DNA from: Pseudeuparius sepicola
Lineage: Eukaryota > Arthropoda > Insecta > Coleoptera > Anthribidae
Reading direction: 5' to 3'
Assembly: GCA_963920635.1 (NCBI GenBank)
Contig: OY987298.1
Location: 21,237,647 to 21,301,646, forward strand
DNA: 64,000 nucleotides
A model generated the notes under the pieces. The model saw only the letters and a program-made list of their open reading frames with translations. It ran no database searches and had not been told where the DNA came from. Made by a program: the position numbers and the translations under genes. Shown here piece after piece: positions 46,490 to 58,575 of the stretch; within the stretch, counting starts at the first letter, position 1, and each line of letters begins with the position of its first letter.

Positions 46490-46760
46490 TGTTAATTTTA
46501 CCGGCCGATTCCCGCGATTTTCAAATGGGGTGGGCGACAGGCGTGCGTTCTTTGGAAAAATTGAATTCCCCGAGAAAATAGGCGTTTTCTCTGATTAGCG
46601 TCTGTCGTGAAGGTGCCCGCGGCCTCCTGGCAGAGCGCCGCATTTGCATATCTTGGCGCTAATTGCTTTCGAATGGAATATTCGGCGGGTTTGGAGACGC
46701 GGCCGTTAGTTCTGCGGCAGGTGCGGAAGACTTGGAAATAGCATGGAAAGTTTAAACTCT
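46490..46760. promoter_or_regulatory. Candidate conserved regulatory block
   Basis: CpG-containing sequence with CCGCATTTGCATATCTTGG (contains the POU octamer ATTTGCAT), GGCGCTAATTGC (homeodomain-type core) and GCGGCCGTTAG, in an AT-rich context and with no coding motif or element termini. Enhancer function is inference from site content only. Confidence 0.35.
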
Positions 46761-47769
46761 AGGGGAACGGGCTATAATTGATTCAAAAGGCGCTCCGCTC
46801 AAAGGTAGTAAATGTAGGTACCTATAATTTATCGTCTTTTAAGTTTTTGGACATGGGATGTCCTTTAATTTTATATATTTATTTTTATATATTTATGATA
46901 ATAATAGCGCTTATTTAATTTCCGTTTACACATAAGGACAGCACCTAAAAGTAACATTAAAATAATAAGTACAAATAATAAATATACTCACAGAGGTCGC
47001 TATGTACGTGGTTACGTATGAATCGCATTCAGAAGTGACATAATAATTGGTCGGAGTACAATATCGGTAGACGTAATCTTACATCGAAAATCTTCTTTAT
47101 ATAGAAGTCATTTTTTGATTAGGATAGGACCTTCCCCGTAATCCCCTTTCCAGAATCAAGGCTTTAGTTTATTTTAAACAAAGCCATTGACTTAATTTTC
47201 TTTCTACAAATAGACAGCAATTTTAAATTTAGCTTTTGGAGAAAGTTATTCTTAAAATAACAAAAATGCTTGCCTTCAAGCTCTCTAAAAGATAGTTGTT
47301 ATTTGGTCGATATACAGGATGTTCAAAAATTACAAAAAAAAATTAAAAACCATAATTAATGATTACAAGGCAGCAGTAAAATTTAAATCTGAAAACTCAC
47401 CTAATGTTTTCTGATATATGCGTTTAGGCTCATCCTGGGCACATTAAAATTGAAAAAAAGTCACTAGAAAGTTCGACAACTGAAACTGAAAGAACACCAG
47501 CATGCACAGATAAAAATTTTCAAAAATATCTAAATAAATCATATATTTGTCTTTTTTTTATTTATTCTAAATAATTATCGGTTGGTTCAATTAAAATATA
47601 TTTATTCTAAAGACATCGTGTTGTTTGACATTTTTGCAAAATTTGTTTGAGCGATTTATTATTTAAATAAAATAAATATTAATTTCTTTCGTGGTTATTT
47701 CTTTGGTTAGCTCATTTAAAAAAAAGTATTTGGTACAAGCGTTTACATATTTGTACCAAACAAATTTTT
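46761..47769. other. No gene seen
   Basis: AT-rich. TATACAGGATGTTCAAAA near 47313 resembles a MITE terminus. TTTGGTACAAGC...TTGTACCAAA at about 47732-47762 is a short perfect inverted repeat. Confidence 0.4.
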
Positions 47770-47906
47770 ATTTCATTTAGTGCCCAGCGACGAGCCTCGA
47801 CTCGCTCCGGCCTCAGTCGCTGTAGAACCCGTGCCGAACCAATAACGCGCAAATATCGGGAACTTTTATATATGTGTGTGTGTTTTAATTAGGTGTATTT
47901 ATAAAA
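47770..47906 (+). promoter_or_regulatory. Possible promoter/5' UTR of the 47.9-kb exon
   Basis: CpG-bearing sequence (GACGAGCCTCGACTCGC, GAACCAATAACGCGC with a CCAAT word) gives way to CTTTTATATATG and a TG run directly before the ATG. Composition shift and position upstream of a start codon and splice donor are suggestive only. Confidence 0.3.
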
Positions 47907-47967
47907 ATGGAGGTGCAAACTTGGCTGGATAATATTAAACTAAGCCACCTTTGTCCCTCATTCCAAG
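47907..47967 (+). CDS. Candidate first coding exon, start of a SAM-like domain
   Basis: The ATG lies in a favourable context (AAAATGG). Twenty codons read MEVQTWLDNIKLSHLCPSFQ and end in CAAG|GTAGGT, a good 5' splice site in phase 1. The pattern V-x-x-W-L-x-x-I-x-L-x-x-L/Y-C-x-x-F is how SAM domains begin, so the exon would supply the first helix of a protein-interaction domain. No acceptor followed by the expected continuation was found by eye in the next 3 kb, so further exons would lie beyond long introns or outside the window. It is the only sequence here that looks like an unbroken host exon. Alternatives are a transposon-encoded gene or chance. Confidence 0.4.
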
Positions 47968-48093
47968 GTAGGTAACGCATCTAGTCCTTTATTATTACTT
48001 GTTTATTTTATAAATTACCATAGCAAGCGTGTAGTGGTACCGGTGGTGGTATTATCACAGAAAATATAGTAGTATATTTTCTGTGGTATTATG

Positions 48094-48493
48094 TACAGGG
48101 TGTTCGAAAAATAGACGGAGATATTTTAGAGGGTGATTCCCTGTTAAAAAATATAAAAAAAGTTTCTATAAATATGGATCCGGAAATGCAGAGTTTTCAA
48201 GGCAGTGGAATACATTTTTTTCCCAATAATATTCGCTAAGGTGCCCCCGGGACGCCACTGGACTTAATAATTTTAATCTAGATATTAGGGCTAAATTAGC
48301 CTCTTAATACAACAAATAACATTGCCAAATTTCAACAGAATCGTTATTTTTTAAGATTTTTTTTTTTAATTTAACATTCTGTATCTTGAAAACTCTGCAT
48401 TTCCGGACCCATATTTATAGAAATTTTTTTTCATATTTTTTAAGAAGGAATCACCCTCCGAAATATCTCCGTCTATTTTTCGAACACCCTGTA
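48094..48493. repeat. 400-bp foldback MITE (TACAGGGTGTTCGAAAA ends)
   Basis: TACAGGGTGTTCGAAAAATA is mirrored by TATTTTTCGAACACCCTGTA. The arms continue through ACGGAGATATTT, GGGTGATTCC and GGAAATGCAGAGTTTTCAAG to about 140 bp. TA flanks. The centre includes CGGGACGCCACTGGAC. Confidence 0.9.
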
Positions 48494-50693
48494 TATAATA
48501 ATAATACCGCAGACTATATCTATATAATATAGATTTGCTACGCAGGTTGCTCTTTAGAAAATAAATAATGGTGCCAATACTTGGCCATCTACTCGTATAC
48601 ATATAAAATGTAAATGGAATTTATTCACACCATTGTAGCGTTATTCTTAATCGGATATTTGGAACAAATGGCTAATTTGTTTAAGTTTAATCAATACCGA
48701 CGCTCATAAATTTCCAAATAAATGATTATTTAAGTTTAAGCAATGCTATTTGATTCAAAAGTCAAAATCAATTAGGTCAATTGTTAAAGATATTCATAAA
48801 AATGATTATTACTTTTCTAATGTATAATATATTTATTTAATAATAATAGGTAAAATATTATTTGTTTTGGGGCACATTCTGCCAATTTCAACGCAAACGG
48901 TTGATTTTATCGTTATGAAGCAAGAGTACCTCTTTGTTGCAGAACGAAAAGATGCACTAAAATGATGACCCTGAAAGACCAAAATGATAACCTCAAAAAA
49001 GTTACGAGTAAAACCACGATCCGAAAACAGCGTAAGTGTACGATACGCAGAAACTGACATTTTCAGCTTATTCTCCATCTCCAAAAACATGGCAGTGCCA
49101 CATTTCAGTTCACCAGCTTGATTATTTTGGAAGATGTAGCCATAATGCAATTTCAAAAAATGAACTCAGTAGGTAACTATTGAGATTTGGTCCGTATAGT
49201 TGTTAAACTCAATCGTAATATTTTGACCCAAATTATATGCCCTTGCTCTATGGCTCATTACTTTTGGGACACACTGTATAAAAATTGTTTATTTAGTTTA
49301 CACAAAAACTTTTTTATTTTTTTACAGAGTTGTTATATGTAGTAGATTTTCTGTGGTTACACCTATTATTTAGTAGATGATATTTAGGATATTATGGGGC
49401 GAAATTAACTAAAAGTAGCCGAAATGTGTATTCGATATATTGTAGCATTTTTATTTCAGATTTTTGCCATTTCATTTCTGGTTAGTTAATTTCACACTAT
49501 ATAACCTAAAGTCGTTGACTGATATATTTACAAGACTTCTCACTACTATGGCTTCATGTCCTGGAAAACAGACGGCGCTAATATAGCTAACAATGTATAC
49601 CTATTTTGTATTGTATTTTGTGTCCGGAAAGCGCACGGTGAGCCAAAAAGTGTCAGACATGACAACCGTAAGCAGTGTTTATTAATACGTCAGTCAACGA
49701 TAAAGTTCTTTAAAAGAAGAAAAATACGATTGTTTATGTAATTTAAACTTTTTTTAATTTTTTATAGAATTTATTTTGTGTTTTTGTTAAACTTATAAAG
49801 CCAATAAAAGGCTTTATTCAAAAATATGTTGTTTTTTTGTGCGTTGGCACGACGAATCCTTATTTTACCTAAGCAGGTGTTTTTAAAATATTAAAAGTTA
49901 TCAATATTATAATATCAAAGGGTTATATTGCAGTGCTTTTGGACAGAAAACTCTCTACATAATATTTTGATGCAAAGTTTATATTTCAGTTCCTAATCTC
50001 AAGATCTGCTTCTGTTTCATTGCATCTTCGCTATCTTAAAAAAATAATAGCTAAAATGGACGGGAAATAAACATATGATTTCTAGCCGAACAAACGCATG
50101 ATTGAAACAAAAATATAAAATAGCAAATTGGAAGATAATATATATCCAGTCCAATAGTGTTTTATTTGAGTCAAATACGGTACCTAAGTATTTAAGTACG
50201 GTATTTATAGGCCAGTAATATAGTAACGACCAATTATTACATATGATATAATTATGTCATTGATTTTAATTATTAGATATGCGTATTCGAGATGAATAAA
50301 TTGTTAATTCAGAGAAATAAATAGGTATCTCTAATCAATTTATTGTTATTCCATCAAATAACATATTTGTTTACAGGAAAAGTACAAACTTTGAAACCAA
50401 TAAATATTTTCATTGGCTGAAAAAATAATTGGTCGCCTTAAATAAAACTTGTAGCTTTAACTTAAACATATTAGCACACATATTCAAAAAAAAATATTTG
50501 TTTGGCTTATACCAAACAAATATTTGTTTGGTGGAATGCCATTTTTTTTTTGATCGAAATGATTTGTTTTATCAGTGTGTGTTTTAAAACTCGTTGTTTA
50601 GAGTAAACTCTAAAATAATCGCTTGTAACGAAGTTACTAGATTTTCCTTATTCTATTTTGATTTATCCGTTCAGAATGATTATTTCATTTATT
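48494..50693. other. No gene; lone TE end at 49.27 kb
   Basis: TTTTGGGACACACTGTATA near 49262 is a one-sided terminus. A 107-codon minus frame (48833-49156) lacks motifs. AACAAATATTTGTTTGG near 50515 is a short palindrome. No continuation of the 47.9-kb exon was recognised here. Confidence 0.4.
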
Positions 50694-51591
50694 TGTTCAG
50701 GTTCCGTTAAATTTTTCCGGATTTTTGAAAGTATTTTTGAGGGTATCCAGAGGGCTGAGAGGATTAGAAAGAGGTAGGATATGCTTCCAGGCCATTTTTG
50801 AAGCTAGAAGTCCCGTTCTTGCTAAATACTGTGGTTATAGGGCACGCCCAGTACAGCGTCATTGCCGCCGAGGACGAAGGGATGCTGTGAAACATCTCTG
50901 CCCGCACCAGACCGCCGCCCACGCGCGGATCGACGTGGCGACTGGCGGCCGACGTACTGCCCCTCCACCTGCCGGAACGTATAAAGCCCGGCACGCGGAA
51001 GAGGGAAAGGACTTTCCTTAGACATTCCGTCAACCGGCAAATCACTGGGTGTGCGATCGGGTTCAACGCCACCCAGCTGAAATATCTTTATTAATCCGCC
51101 GTAAAAACTCTATGTAGGAAATCACTGGATGTGCGACCGGGTACAACGCCTTCCAGCTAGTCTGTATTTTTCCGTAACTATCCGCTTGTCTAGTCTAGAT
51201 CAAAACCGTCACGGCAGTCCGGCCGCACGCGCTTTTGCTTTTCCGCTTAATTTTCCATTTAAGTAACATGCTTAATTAATTTCTCACTGCGCCTAATCGG
51301 GTACTGTTTTCTTTTGCTTTTCCGTCCCGCAGGCAGATTCCGCCTGCTTAGTTAATTCAATTTCTATTACAGAACTTTGCCGAGAATCCGTCCCGAGCCG
51401 GTCTAAATGCATGTTGCTTGTAAATAACGCAAATAATTGTTTGTTTGTAATCAATACAGATTGTTAAAACCGCCTACTTGTTTGACCCTATTCCTTCCCC
51501 TCTGAACACACCACTTCTGGAATTAGTTTTCTTCGACTAGAGCTATCTGACGTAACAGCGGCGGTCCCCGCTATAAAAAAGGCCTGGCGCC
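50694..51591 (+). mobile_element. Probable LTR plus primer-binding site, plus strand
   Basis: A CpG-rich upstream part leads to ACGTATAAAGCCCGG (TATA-like, 50978), then a region repeating ATCACTGG(G/A)TGTGCGA(T/C)CGGGT twice (about 51041 and 51120, an internal ~80-bp duplication). Next come CTGGAATTAG, GAGCTATCTGACG, CCCCGCTATAAAAAAGG and CTGGCGCCCGA at 51584. TGGCGCC marks a lysine-tRNA-type primer-binding site. The end portion parallels the minus-strand candidate at 33.8-34.7 kb. The left edge (TGTTCAGG) is uncertain. No gag/pol follows. Confidence 0.55.
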
Positions 51592-53547
51592 CGAAATAAT
51601 CGACTATTATTTCCAAAAGAGGTTACAAGGAAACCCAAACCAAACTTAATAATTACATAATAGTCAAAATCAAACCTAAAACCTTAGCCGAAAGGGCCCG
51701 TGCTTCTTACACGCCCATGGCACCTTATATTTGTGTGTGAAAAATCGTTCTTGAATAAATAACTTCCAATTCCGTTTTTAAGAGCATTGGATGTGACATA
51801 TTAAAAAGTTTCACGGGGAAAATTGGCATTAAAATATTGAAATGAATTATTTGTGATACGGTAATTTGCTTCTAAAATGCTAAACATAATGAGTCATTGT
51901 TGGGCAATATTGACTTTTCAAGTAATGAAAGATACATATTATATTTTATACCTACAAGCTTGCATATGAGACAGTTCCCCCAATTCTTACCATGGAATCC
52001 ACGGTCGGAGTATAAAATAGCAAACATGGAAAATAAAATAAGGAGTTTCTCACATTACATCCACATAATATATCCATAATTATCTATTAGTTTATTTAGA
52101 TGCTGTTTAGGACAGAAAATGTTCCTGCTAGCAGGCTTACTTAGAGCCACCCCTTTATATCGATTATCTTCCTCATTCATACTACTTGTATCTGATAAGA
52201 TAGTTCCTTTCTTAAAAAAAAAGAACATCATGAATTCCACTGCTATCGATAAATTTACTGCACCAGACATTGCTTGGAAACGGTGGACCTGAAAATTATG
52301 TAGGTACATTGCACACGAATGTATTTATATATAATGTTTATATTGCTAAACGGTTTAAAACTAGTGCTAAAAAGGCGAAAAAATCGCGCTTCCCTTGGAC
52401 ATTCAAGCGTCGAATCGAAAGCCCCAGTCGAAGCTGTCACTTTCGAGGTTATCCAAAACAGTAAACTATATTTAGTTCAAAATGAATCGTTTTGGATATA
52501 CAGATATGCAAGAAATTAATAAGGGAATCTCATTTAATTTGAAATATTGTCAAGAAAGACAAATGCCGGAAAATGTTCTTGGTAGATTTATTTGTCAATT
52601 CACGTCCCACAATTGAATATTCTCAAAAAATGTCGACCCATTTATCTACAAAACTGTGAAATCCACAACCCTCCAAATAGATCACTAATTCCGGCCACCT
52701 CTCACCTCTCTCAGGTTTACTGTAGGGGCTAAAACTCACGCAAGCACAGATGGCACAAAAACACTGGCGAGATTTCCTGCAATGTTTACTCTTTATTTAG
52801 GGCGAGATTACAACTTTTTGCCAGCCGCGGACGTAAAAATGCCGCAGAGCTCAAACGTCCTAACTCCTAACGAATAAAAAACCTCAAAATCTCATATTTG
52901 TACGAAAGGGACTGCAGGTGCGGCCTCAAATTATTAATCTCCACATACAATTAACTCTAGAATAAGTTTTATTTTTTAATTTTTGTCGAAATGTTGATTT
53001 AATTTTTAACAATGTTTTATGTATTTTAGTTACAATAACCTAATAAATCAATTATTTTAACGGAGTTCAAGGATTTTGGTAGCTAATCTAATAATGTGAG
53101 TGAGGTTTATTGTATTTAGTATGACGTGAGACTTTGGTGTTTTTATGGGTATGAAAATGGGTTTTTATTATATAGAAAAATCTCCAGCCCTTCAGGGTCA
53201 CTTTATTATAAATGATATACCTACGTACAGGTACTTACCTATAGATTGTGTGTAAATATATTAGGTATAGGAATCCTACATTATCCAAGGAATTGAATGC
53301 CCCGAAGAAAAAACAAATGAGTTTAAAACAAAAAAGATACCGCAAAATAACTGATTTCTTTAAAAACATCAAAATTGCGATTTGTGGCATTTTTTTATTA
53401 GTGAAGGGGATAAGAAATCTGCACCGCACACTTGAATATCACTTCCGGTTTAGCAGGAAGTAGCATTTTTTTTGTTCCAGTAAAGACGTCACGAATCATT
53501 ATCTTGGTAATTTTTAAGATAAATGGATGGTTGAAACACCAATGGTA
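51592..53547. other. No gene seen; GC-richer piece at 52.68-52.93 kb
   Basis: Directly after the PBS, 100-150 bp may be retroelement leader. The 52.68-52.93 kb piece (CCAGCCGCGGACG, ATGCCGCAGAGC) is CpG-containing without motifs. The rest is AT-rich. Confidence 0.4.
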
Positions 53548-54599
53548 TTTTTAACAGACTTAAAAAAAGGAGGAGGTTATCAATTCGGTTGTATTTTTTT
53601 TATGTTTGTTACCTCATAACTCCGTCATTTATGAACCGATTTGGACATTTTTTTTATTTGAAAGGGTATACCGAGGGGTATACCAACAGAATGGTCCCAT
53701 TTAAATTTGAAGAAAAAATTCCACCCCTAAGAGTGGACAAAGAGATTTTCATATTGAACTGATTTCGATGATTCTTTTTTATTTGTAAGGGTTTAACTAC
53801 AGGATGGTCCCATTTAAATTATAAGAAAAAATTCCAACCCTAAGGGGGACAAATAGGGAATGAAATTTCATATTGAACCGATTTCGATGTTCCTCTTTTT
53901 ATTAGAAAGGGATTACTTTAGGAGTGGCCCCATTTAAATTTGAACAAAAAATTCCAACCCTAAGGGTAGATAAATAGGGGATGGAGTTCATATTGGACCG
54001 ATTTGGATGATTCTTATTTTATTAGAAAGGAGCTCAGAGAAATAACCAAGGATTATTTCTCTGGGGAAAGGAGTTACCTTAGGGATAGTCACATTTAAAT
54101 TTGAAAAGAATTTAAATTTGAAGAGAAAATTTTCAATCCTAAGGGTGGACAAATATAGATGGAATTTAATATTGGAGCGATTTCGATAATTCTTAAAAAT
54201 TCACTAAAGACAAGAAATAAAAAAAATTAACAAAAAAAATTAAAACCGGCTTCAAAAATTTGCCCGTATGCACATTTCAACTAAAATTTTATAAATATTT
54301 TTCTCTTTCTAAATTGAGTTATCATTGGAGTCGGTGACAGTAAGTTATGATGTATGTAGGATATGATGTATTCATATCTAAATAGATTTAAATTCCTAGC
54401 CTTGACTGTCACCAAATCCAAAGACAACTGAAATTAGAAAGAGAAAAATATTTATAAAATTTTAGTTTAAATGTGCATACGGGCAAATTTGTGAAGTCGG
54501 TGTTATTTTTTTGTGAATTTTTGTTTTAAATTTTTAATGGAGTGTGTATAAGGGCAAATGTTTGAAGTCGGTTTTAATGTTTTTGTTAATTTTTTTTTA
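53548..54599 (+). repeat. Dispersed minisatellite-bearing repeat, copy C
   Basis: Starts TTTTTAACAGACTT and runs through the CCTCATAACTCCGTC block, about five minisatellite units and the terminal GCCCGTATGCAC hairpin, ending GAAGTCGGTTTTAATG. A small insertion near 54030-54065 (CAGAGAAATAACC...TTATTTCTCTG) forms its own hairpin. Confidence 0.9.
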
Positions 54600-54715
54600 T
54601 TTTCCAAGGAATTGAAATATTATATTTCATTACGAGTCTGGAAGTAAAGATTTTTCCGTGCGCGCGTGACAAAAAGGAACGGAAAAATCTATTTCTGGAC
54701 GTGTAATGAACGATA

Positions 54716-55190
54716 TTTTTTATTATACTTCTTTGAAAACGGAAACTTAAAACATTTTATGGGCATATTATAATAAATTTAATTGACAAAAAATAAACAA
54801 TGCAGACAATATAGTGTTTGGTATGTATGATGCGTTTCCATGGTTACTCTCAAATTATTTCAAAGGTGCTTTGTTGTAAATTAGTTATTGTCAGATAAGG
54901 TGAATAAAACGTCAAAAATATTACAGAAATGTATCTAAATATTGAAACACTTACGAATTAAAATACAAAATAGGTATATGTTAAATATCAGAGAGCATAT
55001 AGTTTCTTAAGTTTAGTTTACTTTGCTGAATATTTCTATTTTAAAGCCATATATTCGGTATTTTTATTCAGCGCACGGAAAGTTTTTCCATGCGCTGTTT
55101 CAGTGCGCTAGCCCGAAAAACCCCATCTTTCATTATTGCCAAAACAGAGGAAAATAAGGTGTTTTCGAAGAAGTATAATAAAAAAATGAT
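54716..55190. repeat. MITE with TTATTATACTTCTT.GAAAAC ends
   Basis: TTTTTTATTATACTTCTTTG is mirrored by GAAGAAGTATAATAAAAAAA. Near the right end AGCGCACGGAAAG.TTTTCCATGCGCT is a separate short perfect-stem hairpin, and a related TTTTTCCGTGCGCGCG lies just left of the element at 54651, so the element may start farther left. Confidence 0.65.
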
Positions 55191-56348
55191 TTCCTTACTC
55201 TTTGGAAAAACTAGACAATCAAATTAAATATGTAAGTATAATTATTATTGTTAATGAAAATTTTTAAACAAAATATTTGTTTCTATTACAAATGGTATCA
55301 AACAATTCTCAAGTATTGCCAGCATCTTGGAATTGAAAAATGAGAAATTTATAAATTGTCTGTCAATAGTCCGTTCTTTCTTCAAGCAACGTTCCAACAC
55401 TCATTAAATTCGGTCAATAAATAAAAAAAATAGACAAACGAACGAAGGAAGTTTCAGTACTACAGCATAACTATGATGAAAATGGCACTTTATTCTTGCG
55501 AATAGCTTCGCCCTCGATAAACATATTTTCCTCACAGAATTAGCCAAACAAAGGATTAGATCAACTCTAAACATCGCCGCCATGTTGGATTTTAAATCCA
55601 TTTTAAAGCGTTCTTCCAATATTCCGTTATTTTTTGTGAGCAACGTTGTTATGTTGTTGCCCAATAAAGTAAAATATTTTAAGAAGTCAGTAATATAATA
55701 AAAAAAAATATTCCGAGAAATTTTTAAATGAATTATCTTAATGAATAGAAAAGCCCGAGAAAATATTCCAATAAAATATTCCTATAGCTTTATGAGTGAA
55801 TATATTTTTACACATATTATTTTCATCGAAGGACCTAAGTCCCCAATAAACCTTTTACATTCGATCCAGTCAGGAATTTAATAAACAGTTTGAAAGCTAA
55901 ACTTTTAAGTAATAAAACCACGCAAAAACTGTTCAAACGTACATTCCACCCTACATTTAAATTCCATTATGTTATTTATTATTTAGAACGGGTTTAATTA
56001 GAATTCGTTCAACTTTGGTGTTTCCCGGGCTTCACGAACTTTTTTATTGACGGCCTCTCTAGAAAATAAAGCGACCCTTCTCATAAAAAGGGAATCGGAG
56101 ATCAATCGAACTCTATTTATTATTTGGCAAGCAAACAGTTGCTAAGTACTTTAAGTTGATAATGAAGCCCACTCATTTTTTTTATTGAGATCCAAAAATC
56201 ATTAAAATCGTAGAATGAAAAATATATATTTAGGAACCAAGGTTTATTTATTCTGTTTAACTATACATTGTGCTGTAAAAAAGTAATATAATTGTAAAAA
56301 AAGTCAAAGACCGGGAGATATTGACAAATTTGTGGACGCGATTTTACT
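55191..56348. other. No gene seen
   Basis: AT-rich. An 86-codon minus frame (55404-55664) has no recognisable motif. Confidence 0.4.
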
Positions 56349-56571
56349 TAGTATGCCTTTCATTATGTTGCGTATATTCTCACAATAGTAAGGTATGAAT
56401 CAGAGAGTCATCCTGGGTTCTTCATATGAAAGGAGTTAACGCATATACGCATATATTTTTCGAATAAATGAAAACTCACTTTTCCATATGAAGAACCCAG
56501 GATAACTCCCTGATTCATATCTTTTTATTGTGAGAATATACGCAACATAATGCCCTTTGAAAGGCATACTA
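56349..56571. repeat. 223-bp MITE with ~90-bp inverted repeats
   Basis: TAGTATGCCTTTCATTATGT is mirrored by ACATAATGCCCTTTGAAAGGCATACTA. TTGCGTATATTCTCACAATA and CCTGGGTTCTTCATATG are inverted as well. The arms differ by short indels. No coding capacity. Confidence 0.9.
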
Positions 56572-56790
56572 TTACCAAGTGTGTTTAGTTGTTTTAAATT
56601 TAATTGAACACCGCGATAATTTCTAATGCCGTCACAAGCAGAAATAGTTTATAGTGACGCCATAATAATGTTAATGATGGCTGTGTTCACCTACTACAAC
56701 GCTCATCTATTCAACAGTTACAAAGCTCATTATTCTGTTCAAGAGAATGCTCATCTGTTTAAGAGTTACCGCTAGTTAATATTTCCTTGG

Positions 56791-57376
56791 AAAACTTGGA
56801 AAAGTTAATAATTCAAATACCTGTTATGAATATAGGGTGCTATGAAAGTAAACCGCGAAATTCTTGTTTTTCTTTTAATACTCGTACCTACTACAAAATG
56901 TTATTGCACTGTTCAGTTCATAACGAAGACTTACCAGTACCCCAACAACTACCTAGGTCAAAGGATCGAAAATTTGATTCGAGTATAGAACTCCAGATTT
57001 GCCTAAGCTCTTAAACTGTCCGCTCTGTCGCCGAGGTTTCCAACCTTTTAATTCGGAAGTTGTAGGCGTCGGACCCGCGTTTTCCTCCCCCCAATCCCGA
57101 TTCCTAATTCCGAACATTCCCGTGCCGGGAAAAAGTTGGCGGACAGCGGGAAGCCGTGGCGACGCCGCGGCCGACAAAAAGAATGCGTGATTAGGGTCCG
57201 GAGGTGAAGCGAAAACCCCGCCGGCGATTTGATAACTTTTTATTGGTCCGGGCGCCCAATAGAAAACTTCTGGGAAGTTCGGCCGGCCTGGGCGGACCCT
57301 ATAAAACTGTCGTAATTAAGTAATAGACGCAGGGATGAACTGGGATATGGGTTTATGGGATATGAATATGGAATGA
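56791..57376. repeat. GC-rich repeated segment (set 3), copy 1
   Basis: Runs from AACTTGGAAAAGTTAATAAT through GGTGCTATGAAA, CACTGTTCAGTTC, ACCTAGGTCAAAGGATC and the CpG-rich core (CGGGAAGCCGTGGCGACGCC, GGTCCGGAGGTGAAGCG). It continues through TATTGGTCCGGGCGCCCAAT and GACCCTATAAAACTGTCG to GGGATATGAATATGGAATGA. It is cut on the right by the dispersed repeat at 57377. The TTGG/CCAAT pair and TATAAAA word give it a promoter-like look. Confidence 0.9.
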
Positions 57377-57550
57377 AAATCAACAGATATTTTTTGAGCT
57401 TTTACCTCCCTTCTGACCTCTACCGATAGTTTTACTCACTTAATTAATAAAAAAATTAATAAATAATAAAATAACTGTAAAGTTCGATTATTTTCTTAAT
57501 TTTTGAGGTAAAAAGATGAACTAAAAACCATAGTTTTTATATATAGTTTT
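57377..57550 (+). repeat. Dispersed repeat R2, copy 1
   Basis: GATATTTTTTGAGC, TTTTACCTCCCTTCTGACC, GGTAAAAAGATGAACTAAAA and CCATAGTTTTTA; matched at 63819-64000. The middle differs between copies. Confidence 0.8.
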
Positions 57551-57969
57551 TATCCCGGAAATCCGTATATAGCTTCATAATTATTGACATAAGGAAAAGT
57601 TAAGACAAAAAAACTTTTTTTTTGAAAATACCTAATAGTTACAAGGAAAAATAAAAGTTAAAAAGGAACTTCAGTGCTGAGGGACAGATTACACATTATA
57701 TACATTATAAAGGTTGAGATCAAAAACGCATACCTAATATACAGGGTGTTAAAATATAAATATTATTTTGTATCCTACGTCATATCTATTTGGGTCTAGG
57801 TTTGTTCTTTTTTCTGATGTAAATATGTACCTTCTGAAGTTTTTATGCGAAAAATTTCTAACAAACAGAAACATTTCTGTCAAAGCTAGCATTCATTCAG
57901 AGTAGGTTTTGACTAAGACCAACAACAGAAAAAGGCTATTAACTGAAAATGAGAAATCCGACAATAAAT
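57551..57969. other. No gene; lone TACAGGGTGTTAAA at 57.74 kb
   Basis: TATACAGGGTGTTAAAATA near 57739 is a one-sided element end. Nothing else recognised. Confidence 0.4.
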
Positions 57970-58575
57970 GTGACTACCCCTAAGGTAACCTCTTTCTAAT
58001 AAAATAAGAATCATCCAAATCGATCCAATATGAAGTTTCATTCCCTATTTATCTATTCTTAGGGGTGGAATTTTTTTCTTTAAATTTAAATGGTACCACA
58101 CATCTAAGGTATCCCCTTTGCATTAAAGAAAGAATCATCGAAATCGGTCCAATATGAAATTTCATCCCCTATTTTCCACCCTTACGGGTGGAATTTTTTC
58201 TTCAAATTTAAATGGGGCCACTCCTAAAGTAATCCCTTTCTCATAAAAAGAGAATCAACGAAAGCGGTCCAATATGAAATTTCATCCCCTATTTTTCCAC
58301 CCTAAGGGGTGGAATTTTTTCTTCAAATTTAAATGAGACCATTCTGTAGGTATACCCTTTCAAATAAAAAAGAATCATCGAAATCGGTTTAATGTGAAAT
58401 TTCATTCCCTATTCTTAAAATTTAAATGGGACCATTCTTTATGTATATATACCCTTTCAAATAAAAAAAGAATTGTCCAAATCGGTTCATAAATGACGGA
58501 GTTCTGAGGTAACAAACATAAAAAAATACAACCGAATTGATAACCTCCTCCTTTTTTTGAAGTCGGTTAAAAATA
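57970..58575 (-). repeat. Dispersed minisatellite-bearing repeat, copy D (inverted)
   Basis: Reverse-oriented copy with four to five minisatellite units (CCACCCTTACGGGTGGAATT, CAAATTTAAATGGGGCCACTC), ending in CGAATTGATAACCTCCTCC and GAAGTCGGTTAAAAATAA at 58575. The GCCCGTATGCAC hairpin end is missing. Confidence 0.88.

Noticed and set aside
50725..51072. Overlapping 72-102-codon frames
   Set aside because: They lie in the CpG-rich part of a probable LTR upstream of its TATA word.
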